The notes under the pieces are model-generated. The model saw only the letters and a program-made list of their open reading frames with translations. It was not told the origin of the DNA and made no database searches. From the NCBI RefSeq assembly GCF_014648675.1, contig NZ_BMRO01000003.1, forward strand, positions 62,001-126,000: a DNA stretch of 64,000 nt, written 5' to 3'. A program made the translations under genes and the position numbers. Numbering within the stretch: the stretch's first letter is position 1; each line of letters begins with the position of its first letter. This document shows, in pieces, positions 52,536 to 61,176 of the stretch. This DNA is from Actinomadura livida. Its GTDB lineage: Bacteria; Actinomycetota; Actinomycetes; Streptosporangiales; Streptosporangiaceae.

Positions 52536-53663
52536 TCAGGGGGTGAGCAGGCCTCCCAGCCGTGCGGCCTGTATCTCCCAGCGCCATTCCCGCTCTACCC
52601 AGGCACGTCCCTTCTCCCCCATCGCGCGGGCGCGGCCGGGGTCGGCCAGGAGCCCGGCGAGGGCCTGCGCCACCCGGGCCACCGAGCGGCCCGGCACGAC
52701 GAGCCCGGTCTCGCCGTCCAGGACGGCGTCCGGCGCGCCGCCGGAGTCGCCGGCCACGACCGGCAGCCCCGTCGCCGACGCCTCCAGGTAGACGATCCCG
52801 AGCCCCTCGACGTCCAGGCCGCGGCGGCGCGTGCGGCACGGCATCGCGAAGACGTCTCCCGCGTCGTAGTGAGCGGGCAGTTCCTCCCAGGGGACGCCGC
52901 CGGTGAACACGACCGACCCGGCCACGCCGAGCGACGCGGCGAGGCGGTCCAGCCGGTCCCGGTACGGCCCTCCGCCGACGAGCAGCAGCACCGCGTCCGG
53001 CACCGTCCGCAGCACGTGCGGCCAGGCGTGGACGAGGGCGTCCTGCCCCTTGCGCGGCACCAGGCGGGACACGCACACCGCCACTGGACGGCCGTCCAGG
53101 CCGTGCCGTTCCCGGATCTCAGCACCGCCGGCGCCCGCGCGGAACACCTTCTCGTCGACGCCGGGAGCGAGCCGGGTCATCCGGGCCGCCGCGTCCGGCG
53201 ACAGGGCCCGCGCCATCCTCGACCGCGTGTACTCGCCCAGGTAGGTCAGGACGTCCACGCCGTCGCCGATGCGACGCAGGAGGCCGCGCGCCACCGGCAG
53301 CGACGCCCAGCCCGCCTCGTGCCCGTGCGTGAGGCCGACGAGCGTCCCGGCACCGGCCCGCCGCAGCGCCGGGGCCAGCAGCCCCAGCGGCGCCGCCGCG
53401 CCGAACAGCACCGAGTCGCAGCCCTCCGCGCGCAGCACCTCCCCCGCCCGCCGCAGCACGCCCGGCTCCGGCAGCATCAGCGAGCCCGGATGGCGGACGA
53501 CGGGGAACGGCTGCGCCGCGTCGAACTCCGCGGCGCCCTCCCAGTCCGGGGCGTACACGACGACCGAGCCGGGCGGGCGCCGCAGCGCGAGGCCGTGCAC
53601 GAACGCCTGGATGCCGCCCGGCCGGGGAGGGAAGTCGTTGGTGACGAAGAGGGTCCTGGTCAT
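52536..53663 (-). CDS. pimB: PimB-type phosphatidylinositol mannoside mannosyltransferase (GT4)
   Basis: A 375-residue GT-B glycosyltransferase. The N-terminal acceptor domain starts VTNDFPPRPGGIQAFVHGL, the hallmark of PimB/PimC-type GT4 enzymes, and has GLTHGHEAGWA. The C-terminal donor domain has SRLVPRKGQDALVHAW, LLLVGGGPYRDRL and the nucleotide-sugar motif EGLGIVYLEASATGLPVVAGDSGG. It should add the second mannose from GDP-mannose to phosphatidylinositol monomannoside at the inner membrane face. Linkage to the acyl-CoA ligase and qcr/cta genes matches the mycobacterial order, which supports PimB over other GT4s. Confidence 0.85.
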   Translation of the reverse strand: MTRTLFVTNDFPPRPGGIQAFVHGLALRRPPGSVVVYAPDWEGAAEFDAAQPFPVVRHPGSLMLPEPGVLRRAGEVLRAEGCDSVLFGAAAPLGLLAPALRRAGAGTLVGLTHGHEAGWASLPVARGLLRRIGDGVDVLTYLGEYTRSRMARALSPDAAARMTRLAPGVDEKVFRAGAGGAEIRERHGLDGRPVAVCVSRLVPRKGQDALVHAWPHVLRTVPDAVLLLVGGGPYRDRLDRLAASLGVAGSVVFTGGVPWEELPAHYDAGDVFAMPCRTRRRGLDVEGLGIVYLEASATGLPVVAGDSGGAPDAVLDGETGLVVPGRSVARVAQALAGLLADPGRARAMGEKGRAWVEREWRWEIQAARLGGLLTP

Positions 53664-53714
53664 CGTCCGGCCAGAATACGGACCCGGCGCGGCGCCCGCC
53701 CCGGCGGGACGGAA

Positions 53715-53746
53715 AGGCCCGGCACCGCGGATGCGGTACCGGGCCT
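53715..53746 (-). terminator. Terminator of the ctaE-qcrCAB operon
   Basis: A 14-bp stem (AGGCCCGG, one mismatch, ACCGC) with a four-base loop GGAT lies 38 bp beyond the qcrB stop. On the minus strand the stem ends in GGGCCTTTCC. Strong enough to end transcription before pimB. Confidence 0.75.
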
Positions 53747-53783
53747 CTCTACGGCCTTGTTACTCGACGGCCTGGGTCACAGG

Positions 53784-55427
53784 TCAGCGCTTGGCTTCCC
53801 GCGATTCCCCGGAACCCTCGATGGCCTTCTGCTCTCCCTCGCCGTGCCCGCCGTTCCCGTGCTCCTCGATGGGGATGTCATCGAGGGTCCACGCGCGGTT
53901 GAGCCGCGAGCGCAGGTGCCCGACCGGGCCCTTGGCGGCGGGGATGCCCGCCGCGTCCCGGTCCGGCGCCGCGGGCAGCGCGGTCTCCTTGGACAGGAGC
54001 ACGTGCATCTCCGCCTCGCGCGCCGGCTCGTGGCGCTCGGAGAACCGGCCCTCCGGCGACATGACGATCACACCGCTCTCGACACCGTGCGCGACGGACT
54101 CGGCGTCCTTGCGCTGCAGTCCGATGCAGATCCGCTTCGTGATGATGTACGCCAGGACCGGGCCCACGAAGAACGTCACCCGGAAGAACCACGTCGTGGC
54201 GAACAGCGAGATGTGGAACCGCTCGGCGAGGATGTCGTTCGCGCCGGCGATCCACAGCAGCCCGTAGAACGTCACCGCGGCCATGCCGATCGCGGTGCGG
54301 ACCGGGGCGTTGCGCGGCCGGTCGTTGACGTGGTGCTGCCGCTTGTCCCCGGTCACCCACGCCTCGACGAACGGCCACACCGCCGCGCCCGTCATGATGA
54401 TGCCGAGCGGCAGCAGCGCCGGGATCAGCACGCTCAGGCTGAGCGTGTGGCCCCACGCGTTGATCTCCCAGGCGGGCATGATCCGCAGCGAGCCCTCGAG
54501 GAAGCCCATGTACCAGTCCGGCTGGGAGCCGGACGAGATGGCGCCCGGGTCGTACGGGCCGTACAGCCAGACCGGGTTGATCTGGAAGAACGCCCCGAAC
54601 AGCGCCGTGACACCGAAGACGAACAGGAAGTAGGCGCCCGTCTTGGCCATGAACACGGGGTAGAAGGGGTAGCCGTACACCTGCTTCTCGCTCTGGTGCT
54701 TGACCGGCATCGCGGTGTGCTTCTGATGCCACATGATCATCAGGTGCGCGGTGACCAGGGCCAGCAGCAGCGCCGGGATCAGCAGGATGTGCAGCATGTA
54801 CAGCCGCGGCACGATGTCCTGGCCGGGGAACTCGCCGCCGAACAGGAACATGTAGATGTAGGTCCCGACGACGGGGATCGACTCCGCGACGCCCTGGGTG
54901 ATCCGCAGCCCGGTGCCGGACAGCAGGTCGTCCGGCAGCGAGTAGCCGAACAGGCCCTCCAGGATGCCGAGGGTGAACATGGCGAGGCCGATCAGCCAGT
55001 TCAGCTCGCGCGGCTTGCGGTAGGCGCCGGTGAAGAACACCCGCAGCATGTGCGCCAGGATCGACGCCATGAACAGGATCGCCGCCCAGTGGTGGATCTG
55101 CCGCATGAGCAGCCCGCCGCGGACGTCGAAGCTGATGTGCAGCGTCGAGGCGTACGCCTCCGACATCGCCACGCCCTGCAGGTTCGTGTACGAGCCGTCG
55201 TACACGACCTCCAGCATGCTCGGCTTGAACCAGAACGTCAGGTAGACGCCGGTCAGCAGCAGCACGATGAAGGAGTACAGGGCGATCTCGCCCAGCATGA
55301 ACGACCAGTGGTCGGGGAAGACCTTCTTGACGTTCCGGCCGAAGAACGTCGTCGACCCGAGACGCTCGTCGACGAAGCCGAGCGTGCCCTCTACGGCCTT
55401 GGGCGGAGCCGTGGTGGTCTCGCTCAT
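53784..55427 (-). CDS. qcrB: Cytochrome bc1 complex cytochrome b subunit
   Basis: A 547-residue membrane subunit of the actinobacterial bcc complex (menaquinol to cytochrome c). Two bis-heme histidine pairs are visible in RQIHHWAAILFMASILAHMLR and in LHILLIPALLLALVTAHLMIMWH. The quinol-site motif PDWYMGFLEG replaces the common PEWY. Eight to nine helices are followed by a long hydrophilic C-terminal tail, typical of actinobacteria. The ATG overlaps the qcrA stop (ATGA), giving one coupled operon. Confidence 0.96.
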   Translation of the reverse strand: MSETTTAPPKAVEGTLGFVDERLGSTTFFGRNVKKVFPDHWSFMLGEIALYSFIVLLLTGVYLTFWFKPSMLEVVYDGSYTNLQGVAMSEAYASTLHISFDVRGGLLMRQIHHWAAILFMASILAHMLRVFFTGAYRKPRELNWLIGLAMFTLGILEGLFGYSLPDDLLSGTGLRITQGVAESIPVVGTYIYMFLFGGEFPGQDIVPRLYMLHILLIPALLLALVTAHLMIMWHQKHTAMPVKHQSEKQVYGYPFYPVFMAKTGAYFLFVFGVTALFGAFFQINPVWLYGPYDPGAISSGSQPDWYMGFLEGSLRIMPAWEINAWGHTLSLSVLIPALLPLGIIMTGAAVWPFVEAWVTGDKRQHHVNDRPRNAPVRTAIGMAAVTFYGLLWIAGANDILAERFHISLFATTWFFRVTFFVGPVLAYIITKRICIGLQRKDAESVAHGVESGVIVMSPEGRFSERHEPAREAEMHVLLSKETALPAAPDRDAAGIPAAKGPVGHLRSRLNRAWTLDDIPIEEHGNGGHGEGEQKAIEGSGESREAKR

Positions 55428-56539
55428 CCGCGCTCCCAGAAGCTCGGTCCGACGGGCTCTTGGTAGTCGTCCGTCGCGATGAGGTAACCGTCCTCGACCG
55501 ACAGCGGAAGCTGCGGCAGCGGCCGGGCGGCCGGGCCGAAGACGACCTTCGCCGCGTTCGTGGCGTCGAAGGTGGACTGATGGCACGGGCACAGGATGTG
55601 GTGCGTGGTCTGCTCGTACAGGGCCGCCGGGCAGCCCACGTGCGTGCACACCTTCGAGTACGCCACGGTCCCGTTGACGTGCCAGTTGCCGCGGCCCGGA
55701 GCGGGCTTGAAGTCGGCCGCGGGCACGTTGATGAGGATCGTGACCGCCTTCGCGACCTCGGTGAGCAGCTCCTCGTGGGGAACGTGCTCCTCCATGCCCT
55801 CGGGCAGCACTGTGATCATGCTGCCGGGGGCGGCGAAGTCGCTGACCCGCAGCGGCTTGTTGGTGCCGTCCACGACCAGCCGGACGCCCCGCTTGCCCTC
55901 CGCCTTCGCGCGCTCCACGGCCGCGGCCCAGTAGGTGCTGCGGAGCTTCTTCTCCGGCAGCGGGCCGAGGTCGCGCAGCAGCACCAGCGGCGCCAGCCCG
56001 AGCGGCGCGGCGGCCAGCAGCAGCGTGCGGCGCAGCAGCGGCCGCTTGGTGATGCCGCTGTCCTCGGCGCCCTCCACGAAGTCCCTGGCGAAGGCCGAGC
56101 GGGTCTCCTCGTCGGCGGCCAGGTCGTGGCGCTCCTGGACGATCGGCTTGCTGGTCATCAGCCGCCGCACCCAGATCGTCACGCCGACGGCCATCGCGAG
56201 GAACGCGAGCGCCATCGTGCCGCCGAGCCAGAAGTTGGTCTCGCGGGCGTCCTCGACGCCGTGCATGCCGCCGTCGCGGCCGCTCCAGCCGATGAAGTAC
56301 GCGATGAACGTCACGCTGGCGGCGAACGCGAGCAGGAAGAGCGCCGCGACGATCCGCTCGGCCCGCTTGGCCGACTCCTCGTCGAGCTGGTCGCCCGCGC
56401 CCGCCGGCGCCGAGATGTCGTCCTCGGCGAGGAGCGCCTTGTCCCGCGCCGGGGACGGCGTGCCGATCACGCGCTCGCGCCGGCCGCCCTCTTCCCGCGG
56501 GTCCGTCGAGCCCGCGGTCTCCTTGTTCTCGTCGCTCAT
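55424..56539 (-). CDS. qcrA: Cytochrome bc1 complex Rieske iron-sulfur subunit
   Basis: A 371-residue Rieske protein. The N-terminal 60 residues are acidic and hydrophilic. Three helices follow (VAALFLLAFAASVTFIAYFIG; FWLGGTMALAFLAMAVGVTIWV; TLLLAAAPLGLAPLVLL), the actinobacterial three-helix anchor. The Rieske domain has CTHVGC and CPCHQS, which bind the 2Fe-2S cluster. It starts at the ATG at 56539, overlapping the qcrC stop, and ends overlapping the qcrB start. Confidence 0.96.
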   Translation of the reverse strand: MSDENKETAGSTDPREEGGRRERVIGTPSPARDKALLAEDDISAPAGAGDQLDEESAKRAERIVAALFLLAFAASVTFIAYFIGWSGRDGGMHGVEDARETNFWLGGTMALAFLAMAVGVTIWVRRLMTSKPIVQERHDLAADEETRSAFARDFVEGAEDSGITKRPLLRRTLLLAAAPLGLAPLVLLRDLGPLPEKKLRSTYWAAAVERAKAEGKRGVRLVVDGTNKPLRVSDFAAPGSMITVLPEGMEEHVPHEELLTEVAKAVTILINVPAADFKPAPGRGNWHVNGTVAYSKVCTHVGCPAALYEQTTHHILCPCHQSTFDATNAAKVVFGPAARPLPQLPLSVEDGYLIATDDYQEPVGPSFWERG

Positions 56540-57462
56540 GACTTCTTCAGCTTCTTCGGCTTCTTCGCGGTGATCCACATCGCCGCCAGGACCAGCAGGC
56601 CGAGGCCGACCAGCCAGCCGACCAGGCCCTCGCTCACCGGGCCGATGCGGCCGAGGCCGTTACCGCCCGGGTTCGGCTCCTCGCGCACGTTGACCAGGTA
56701 GGCGATGATCGCCTGCTTGTCCTTCGGCGTGAGCGTGCTGTCGTTGAACACCGGCATCGCCTGCGGGCCGGTCAGCATGGCCTCGTACATCTGGGTGGGC
56801 GTCACGTCGTGCAGGTCCGGGGCGTACTTCCCGCCGGTCAGCGCGCCGCCCTGCCCGGTGAAGCTGTGGCACTGCGCGCAGTTGGTGCGGAACAGCTTGC
56901 CGCCCAGCGCGACGTCCCCGCCCTCGGGGTCCACGGCCGAGGCCGGCGGGACCTCAGGGCCGCCGCCCAGCGTCTGGATGAAGGCCCGCAGGTCGATGAC
57001 GTTCTTCTGCGCCTTCGCGAGCTGCTCCTCGGCCTGCTTCCGCCGCTCCGGGTCGTCGTAGTCGGTCTTGATCGACGTGTTGAAGGTGGGGATCGGCTCC
57101 TTGCGCGGCACCTGCGCGCCGGGGTTCATCGCGGGCATCCGGCCCGTGGTGACCTGGAAGTCGACGGATGCGGCGCCCACGCCGATCAGGCTGGGGGCGA
57201 TCGGGTTGCCGTCGGCGTCCTTGGTGCCCTCGGCGTTCAGCCCGTGGCAGCTCGCGCAGTTCTTGTTGAACAGCTCCCGGCCGTTCTCCAGGTCCGGCGC
57301 GGCCTGGGCGCTGCTGTGCGCCTCGGCGCGGTCGGTCTGCGGCGAGAAGCCGGCGTAGACGACGCCGATCGCCGCCAGGGCCGCCAGCACGACGGCGTAG
57401 CCCGCCCACGGGCGCCGTCGCCATGCGGTGATCCTTTTCACGGAAATCCCCGTTCGGGTCAT
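56536..57462 (-). CDS. qcrC: Cytochrome bc1 complex di-heme cytochrome c subunit
   Basis: A 308-residue di-heme cytochrome c. An N-terminal membrane anchor (YAVVLAALAAIGVVYAGF) precedes two c-type domains with CASCHG (about 69) and CAQCHS (about 199). Heme-ligand methionines are likely in GRMPAMNP and GPQAMPVF. A C-terminal helix (GLVGWLVGLGLLVLAAMWI) anchors it in the supercomplex. As in other actinobacteria it replaces soluble cytochrome c and hands electrons directly to the aa3 oxidase. A GTG at codon 8 is an alternative start. Confidence 0.95.
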   Translation of the reverse strand: MTRTGISVKRITAWRRRPWAGYAVVLAALAAIGVVYAGFSPQTDRAEAHSSAQAAPDLENGRELFNKNCASCHGLNAEGTKDADGNPIAPSLIGVGAASVDFQVTTGRMPAMNPGAQVPRKEPIPTFNTSIKTDYDDPERRKQAEEQLAKAQKNVIDLRAFIQTLGGGPEVPPASAVDPEGGDVALGGKLFRTNCAQCHSFTGQGGALTGGKYAPDLHDVTPTQMYEAMLTGPQAMPVFNDSTLTPKDKQAIIAYLVNVREEPNPGGNGLGRIGPVSEGLVGWLVGLGLLVLAAMWITAKKPKKLKKS

Positions 57463-57493
57463 GTCTTCTAGTGGGTCAGGGTCGTCAGGCCGG

Positions 57494-58150
57494 TCACAGG
57501 TCGAGCAGGTAGACGGCGGCGAACAGGCCGATCCACACCACGTCGACGAAGTGCCAGTAGTAGGACACGACGATCGCGCTCGTCGCCTGCTCGTGCGTCC
57601 ACCGTTTCGCGGCGTAGGTGCGCCCGAGGATGAACAGGAAGGCGATGAGGCCGCCGATCACGTGGAGGCCGTGGAAGCCGGTCGCCAGGTAGAAGACCGA
57701 GCCGTAGGCCGAGGACGCGAAGGTCAGTCCCTCGTGGGTGACGAGGTTGTAGTACTCGTATCCCTGGCCGGCCACGAAGTAGGAGCCCATGAGGAACGTG
57801 AGCACGTACCACTCGCGCAGGCCCCAGCGCCGGACGTTCAATATGCCGCCGTCACGGCCCACCTTGCCGGCCTCGGCCTTGAACACGCCGATCTGGCACG
57901 TCACCGAGGACAGGACCAGGATCGTGGTGTTGAGCGCCGACAGGGGCAGGTCCAGATGGGCACCCGGCCACGCGTCATCCCCATGCTGGCCGATCGTCAC
58001 GGAGCGGATCGTGAAGAACATCGCGAACAGCGCCGCGAAGAACATCAGCTCGGACGACAGCCAGACGATGGTCCCCACGCTGGTCACATTGGGACGGTTC
58101 GCCCGAACGTGGGGTGTTGTCTCTATCGCGGAAGCTGTCACGGGCGCCAT
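57494..58150 (-). CDS. ctaE: Cytochrome c oxidase subunit III
   Basis: A 218-residue aa3-oxidase subunit III with five membrane helices. It starts with [23 protein letters not shown] and contains [36 protein letters not shown] and [20 protein letters not shown], all standard for the family. It lies 31 bp before qcrC, so ctaE-qcrCAB is one unit feeding the bcc-aa3 supercomplex. The ATG at 58150 is divergent from the receiver-like gene. Confidence 0.95.
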   Translation of the reverse strand: MAPVTASAIETTPHVRANRPNVTSVGTIVWLSSELMFFAALFAMFFTIRSVTIGQHGDDAWPGAHLDLPLSALNTTILVLSSVTCQIGVFKAEAGKVGRDGGILNVRRWGLREWYVLTFLMGSYFVAGQGYEYYNLVTHEGLTFASSAYGSVFYLATGFHGLHVIGGLIAFLFILGRTYAAKRWTHEQATSAIVVSYYWHFVDVVWIGLFAAVYLLDL

Positions 58151-58243
58151 TATTGCGCCCCTGTCCCACGAGTGACGCAGGACCCCCCTTCTAGGGTTCC
58201 CGAGCGTGTCCGCCGGGCCCCCGACCCGGTAACCTTCACGTCC

Positions 58244-58666
58244 ATGAGCACCGCCCCGGAGAGCCTGATGAAGGTCCTCGTCTACAGCGACGACGCCCAC
58301 ACCCGCGAGCAGATCCGCATGGCGATCGGGCGCCGCCCCGCCGCCGGCCTCCCCAAGGTCGAGTTCGTCGAGCGGGCGACGCAGCCCGCCGTCGTCGAGC
58401 GGCTCGACGAGGGGGACATCGACGTCCTGGTCGTGGACGGCGAGGCCCAGCCCGCGGGCGGCCTCGGCGTCTGCCGCCAGGCCAAGGACGAGGTGTACGA
58501 CTGCCCGCCCGTCCTCGCCGTCATCGCCCGCCGCGACGACGGCTGGCTCGCGACGTGGTCGCGCGCCGACGCCGTGGTGAGCCTGCCGCTCGACCCGGTC
58601 GCGGTCGCGAACGCGGTCGCCGGCCTCATGCGCAAGCGCGCCGAGACCCGTCTCCCCGTCCTGTAG
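58244..58666 (+). CDS. Stand-alone receiver-like protein, atypical
   Basis: A 140-residue single domain with response-regulator fold: [18 protein letters not shown] (acidic pair), [18 protein letters not shown] (Asp where phosphorylation would occur), [11 protein letters not shown], and [19 protein letters not shown]. The conserved lysine before the last proline is Leu, so normal phosphorylation control may be lost. There is no output domain. TAACCT lies 8 bases before the ATG, suggesting a leaderless message. It lies between ctaE and trpD, an arrangement I recall from other actinobacteria. Function unknown. Confidence 0.8.
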   Translation: MSTAPESLMKVLVYSDDAHTREQIRMAIGRRPAAGLPKVEFVERATQPAVVERLDEGDIDVLVVDGEAQPAGGLGVCRQAKDEVYDCPPVLAVIARRDDGWLATWSRADAVVSLPLDPVAVANAVAGLMRKRAETRLPVL

Positions 58667-58708
58667 ACCCCGGGTCCGCCACCCGTCGACGCCGTAGGGA
58701 CCGCCTCC

Positions 58709-59794
58709 ATGCACCGGCCTTCCGACCACCGGGCCTCCGACCCCCGGGACGCGCGCACCACCTGGCCCGCCCTCCTCAACGCGCTGCTCGCGGGCGAGTC
58801 GCTCTCCAGCGAGGAGACCTCCTGGGCCATGAACAGCATCATGGCCGGGGACGCCACCGACGTGCAGATCGCCGGCTTCGCCGTCGCGCTGCGCGCCAAG
58901 GGCGAGACGGTCGAGGAGGTCACCGGCCTCGCCGAAGGCATGATGGACAACGCCACCCCGATGGACGTCCCGGGCCCGATCGCGGACCTCGTCGGGACGG
59001 GCGGCGACCGCGCCCACACCGTCAACATCTCCACGATGGCCGCCGTGGTGGCCGCCGCCGCGGGCGTCCGGGTCGTCAAGCACGGCAACCGGGCGGCGTC
59101 GTCGTCCTGCGGCGCCGCGGACCTGCTGGAGAACCTCGGCGTGGCCATCGACCTGCCCCCCGGCGCCACCGCGCGGGTCGCCGAGGAGCTCGGCATCACG
59201 TTCTGCTTCGCGCCGCTGTACCACCCGGCGCTGCGGCACGCGGCCCGCACGCGCAGCGAGCTCGGCACGCCGACCGTCTTCAACTTCCTCGGCCCGCTCA
59301 CCAACCCGGCCCGTCCCACCGCCCAGGCCGTCGGGGTGTTCCACCCCCGGATGGCGGGCGTCGTCGCGGGCGTGTTCGCCGCCCGCGGCTGCTCCTCGCT
59401 GGTGTTCCGCGGCGACGACGGCCTCGACGAGCTGACGACCACCGGCACCTCGACGGTGTGGGTCGTCCGCGACGGCACCGCGACCGAGACGACGTTCGAC
59501 CCGTCCGACCTCGGCATCCCGCCCGCCAAGCCCGACGACCTGCGCGGCGCCGACGCCGAGTTCAACGGCCGGGTGGCCCGCGAGACGTTCGCCGGGCGGC
59601 AGGGCCCCGTCCGCGACATGGTGCTGCTGAACGCCGCCGCGCTCATCACGGCCTACGACGGCACCCCAGAGCCGGACGCGCTGACCCCGGCCCTGCGCGA
59701 CGCCTACGAGCGCGCCGCGGTCGCCGTCGACTCCGGAGCGGCGAGCACCCTCCTCGACCGCTGGGTCGACGTGTCGCAGAGCCTGCGCGGTTGA
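58709..59794 (+). CDS. trpD: Anthranilate phosphoribosyltransferase
   Basis: A 361-residue enzyme that adds PRPP to anthranilate in tryptophan synthesis. Family motifs are [23 protein letters not shown] (PRPP loop, about 92-114), [22 protein letters not shown] (about 125) and [13 protein letters not shown] (about 191). There are about 15 extra N-terminal residues before [11 protein letters not shown]. Other trp genes are not adjacent, as in mycobacteria where trpD also lies alone by ctaE. The dispersed repeat copy B begins on the base after its stop codon. Confidence 0.95.
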   Translation: MHRPSDHRASDPRDARTTWPALLNALLAGESLSSEETSWAMNSIMAGDATDVQIAGFAVALRAKGETVEEVTGLAEGMMDNATPMDVPGPIADLVGTGGDRAHTVNISTMAAVVAAAAGVRVVKHGNRAASSSCGAADLLENLGVAIDLPPGATARVAEELGITFCFAPLYHPALRHAARTRSELGTPTVFNFLGPLTNPARPTAQAVGVFHPRMAGVVAGVFAARGCSSLVFRGDDGLDELTTTGTSTVWVVRDGTATETTFDPSDLGIPPAKPDDLRGADAEFNGRVARETFAGRQGPVRDMVLLNAAALITAYDGTPEPDALTPALRDAYERAAVAVDSGAASTLLDRWVDVSQSLRG

Positions 59795-60013
59795 CCCAGG
59801 GGGGCGACCCCCTGGAACCCCCGTCGCGAGCCGGTCGATCCTCACGCCACCGTTGCGGTCCGGCGTGACCGTGCGGGACGTGCGGTGTCGCTGCGGTCGC
59901 CCGGCTCGGCGGGTCCTGCGGCCTGCGCTCGCTGCACTCGCTCCGGCCGCACGACCCGTGAGTGGTCATTCATGTCGTTGAGCGTGTGCCATCGCCCAAG
60001 GAAACGACCCCTG
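59795..60013. repeat. Dispersed intergenic repeat, copy B
   Basis: About 219 bp homologous to copy A at 30004-30219. It starts immediately after the trpD stop codon with CCAGGGGG-gcga-CCCCCTGG and shares blocks such as CTGCGGTCGCCCGGCTCG, CGCTGCACTCGCTCC and ATGTCGTTGAGCGTGTG. It lies between convergent genes (trpD and the Lrp-like gene), like copy A. The rest of 60014-60054 shows nothing. Confidence 0.85.
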
Positions 60014-60054
60014 GAAACCCGGCGCGGGTCATCCTGCTGGCGGTGGTGGGGGCT

Positions 60055-60342
60055 TCAGTCGGCGTTGGGGAGGCCTAGGGCGAAGGCCTGCTCCAGGTCG
60101 TGCTGGGAGTAGGTGCGGAACGCGATGTGCGTCTCGGTGCCCAGGACGCCCGGGACCTTGTTGAGGCGGCCCGGGATCACGTCGTTCAGTTCCTCGTGAC
60201 GTCCCACCCGGACCATCGCCATGAGGTCGTGCTCACCGGTGATGGAGTAGACCTCGCTCACGCCGTCCAGGGCGGCGATCGTCTCGGCCACCTCGTGGAT
60301 GCGCGCGACGTCGGCCTTGACGAACACGATGGCAGTGACCAC
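60055..60342 (-). CDS. Lrp/AsnC ligand-binding (RAM) domain protein
   Basis: A 95-residue stand-alone dimeric alpha/beta-barrel (RAM) domain without DNA-binding part. It starts VTAIVFVKADVARIHEVAETIAAL and includes GVSEVYSITGEHDLMAMVRVG and TETHIAFRTYSQHDLE. Such proteins bind amino acids and may modulate full-length Lrp regulators. The GTG at 60342 is chosen because GGGGGAGG lies 5-6 bases upstream; an in-frame TTG at 60369 is less likely. Lying by trpD, an aromatic ligand is possible but unproven. Confidence 0.88.
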   Translation of the reverse strand: MVTAIVFVKADVARIHEVAETIAALDGVSEVYSITGEHDLMAMVRVGRHEELNDVIPGRLNKVPGVLGTETHIAFRTYSQHDLEQAFALGLPNAD

Positions 60343-60390
60343 TTCACCCTCCCCCTGTGCTTGCGACAATCCGACCCTACCGGGCGGGGA

Positions 60391-61140
60391 TCAGCCGCGG
60401 CTCAGCGCGGCGAGGCGGCCCGCCGGGCCGGCGCGGCGGGCCGCCAGCGCGAACGCCACGCCGGCGACGAAGCCGTAGATGTGCGCGGTGTAGGCGACGT
60501 TGCTCTGCTCGTCGCCGAGGGACAGCCACTGCAGCACGAACCAGTACCCGAGGACGACCCACACCGGCAGCCGGATCACGATGATCGGCGGCACGAAGCT
60601 GACGATGCGCCCCCGCGGGTTGAGGATCACGTAGGCGCCCATCACGCCCGCGATGGCGCCGGACGCGCCGATGAGCGGGACGAGGGAGTCCGGCGAGGTG
60701 AAGGCGAAGCCGTAGACGGCCACGAGCCCGAAGGCCAGGTAGCTGAGCAGGTAGCGCCATCGGCCGAGCCGGTCCTCGACGCCCATGCCGACCACGAACA
60801 GCGCGACCAGGTTGCCGAGCAGGTGCAGCGCCCCCGAGTGCAGGAACATCGAGGTGAACGCCGATGTCCAGGGCGCCTTGCCGAAGTCCGCCGGGCCGCA
60901 GGACCGCACGATCCCCGCCGGGATCGGCTGCTGGTCGCCGGTCGTCAGCTCCTTGGGGACGGCGCCGTACTCGTAGGTGAAGTGCGCCGCGTTGCACTCG
61001 CGGACCCGGTCCTCGCCGTACCAGGCGGCGAAGTTCGACATGGGGGTGATCAGGAACACCACGACGTTGGCCGCGACCAGCAGGTACGTCACCCAGGGGA
61101 CGCGCCGGGCGGGCTGGCTGTCGTAGAGAGGCAGTGCCAT
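60391..61140 (-). CDS. Rhomboid family intramembrane serine protease
   Basis: A 249-residue membrane protein with about six to seven helices. The catalytic serine lies in IGASGAIAGVMGAY (about 160) and the histidine in TAHIYGFVAGVAFAL (about 223). HSGALHLLGNLVALFVVG provides the conserved His/Asn region. A cysteine-containing loop after helix 1 (about 45-90) faces outward. It cleaves membrane proteins within the bilayer; substrates are unknown. It lies 36 bp after the exonuclease gene on the same strand. Confidence 0.92.
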   Translation of the reverse strand: MALPLYDSQPARRVPWVTYLLVAANVVVFLITPMSNFAAWYGEDRVRECNAAHFTYEYGAVPKELTTGDQQPIPAGIVRSCGPADFGKAPWTSAFTSMFLHSGALHLLGNLVALFVVGMGVEDRLGRWRYLLSYLAFGLVAVYGFAFTSPDSLVPLIGASGAIAGVMGAYVILNPRGRIVSFVPPIIVIRLPVWVVLGYWFVLQWLSLGDEQSNVAYTAHIYGFVAGVAFALAARRAGPAGRLAALSRG

Positions 61141-61176
61141 GCAGGGGTCGTCCTCTCCGCGCTCCGGGTTCCACGG

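Noticed and set aside
52869..55466. 865-codon plus-strand open frame
   Set aside because: It lies antisense to pimB and qcrB, both with complete motifs; the product is low-complexity Arg/Asp/Glu/Gln.
57494..59845. 783-codon minus-strand open frame
   Set aside because: The true gene is ctaE at the 3' end; the upstream part is the reverse strand of the receiver-like gene and trpD.
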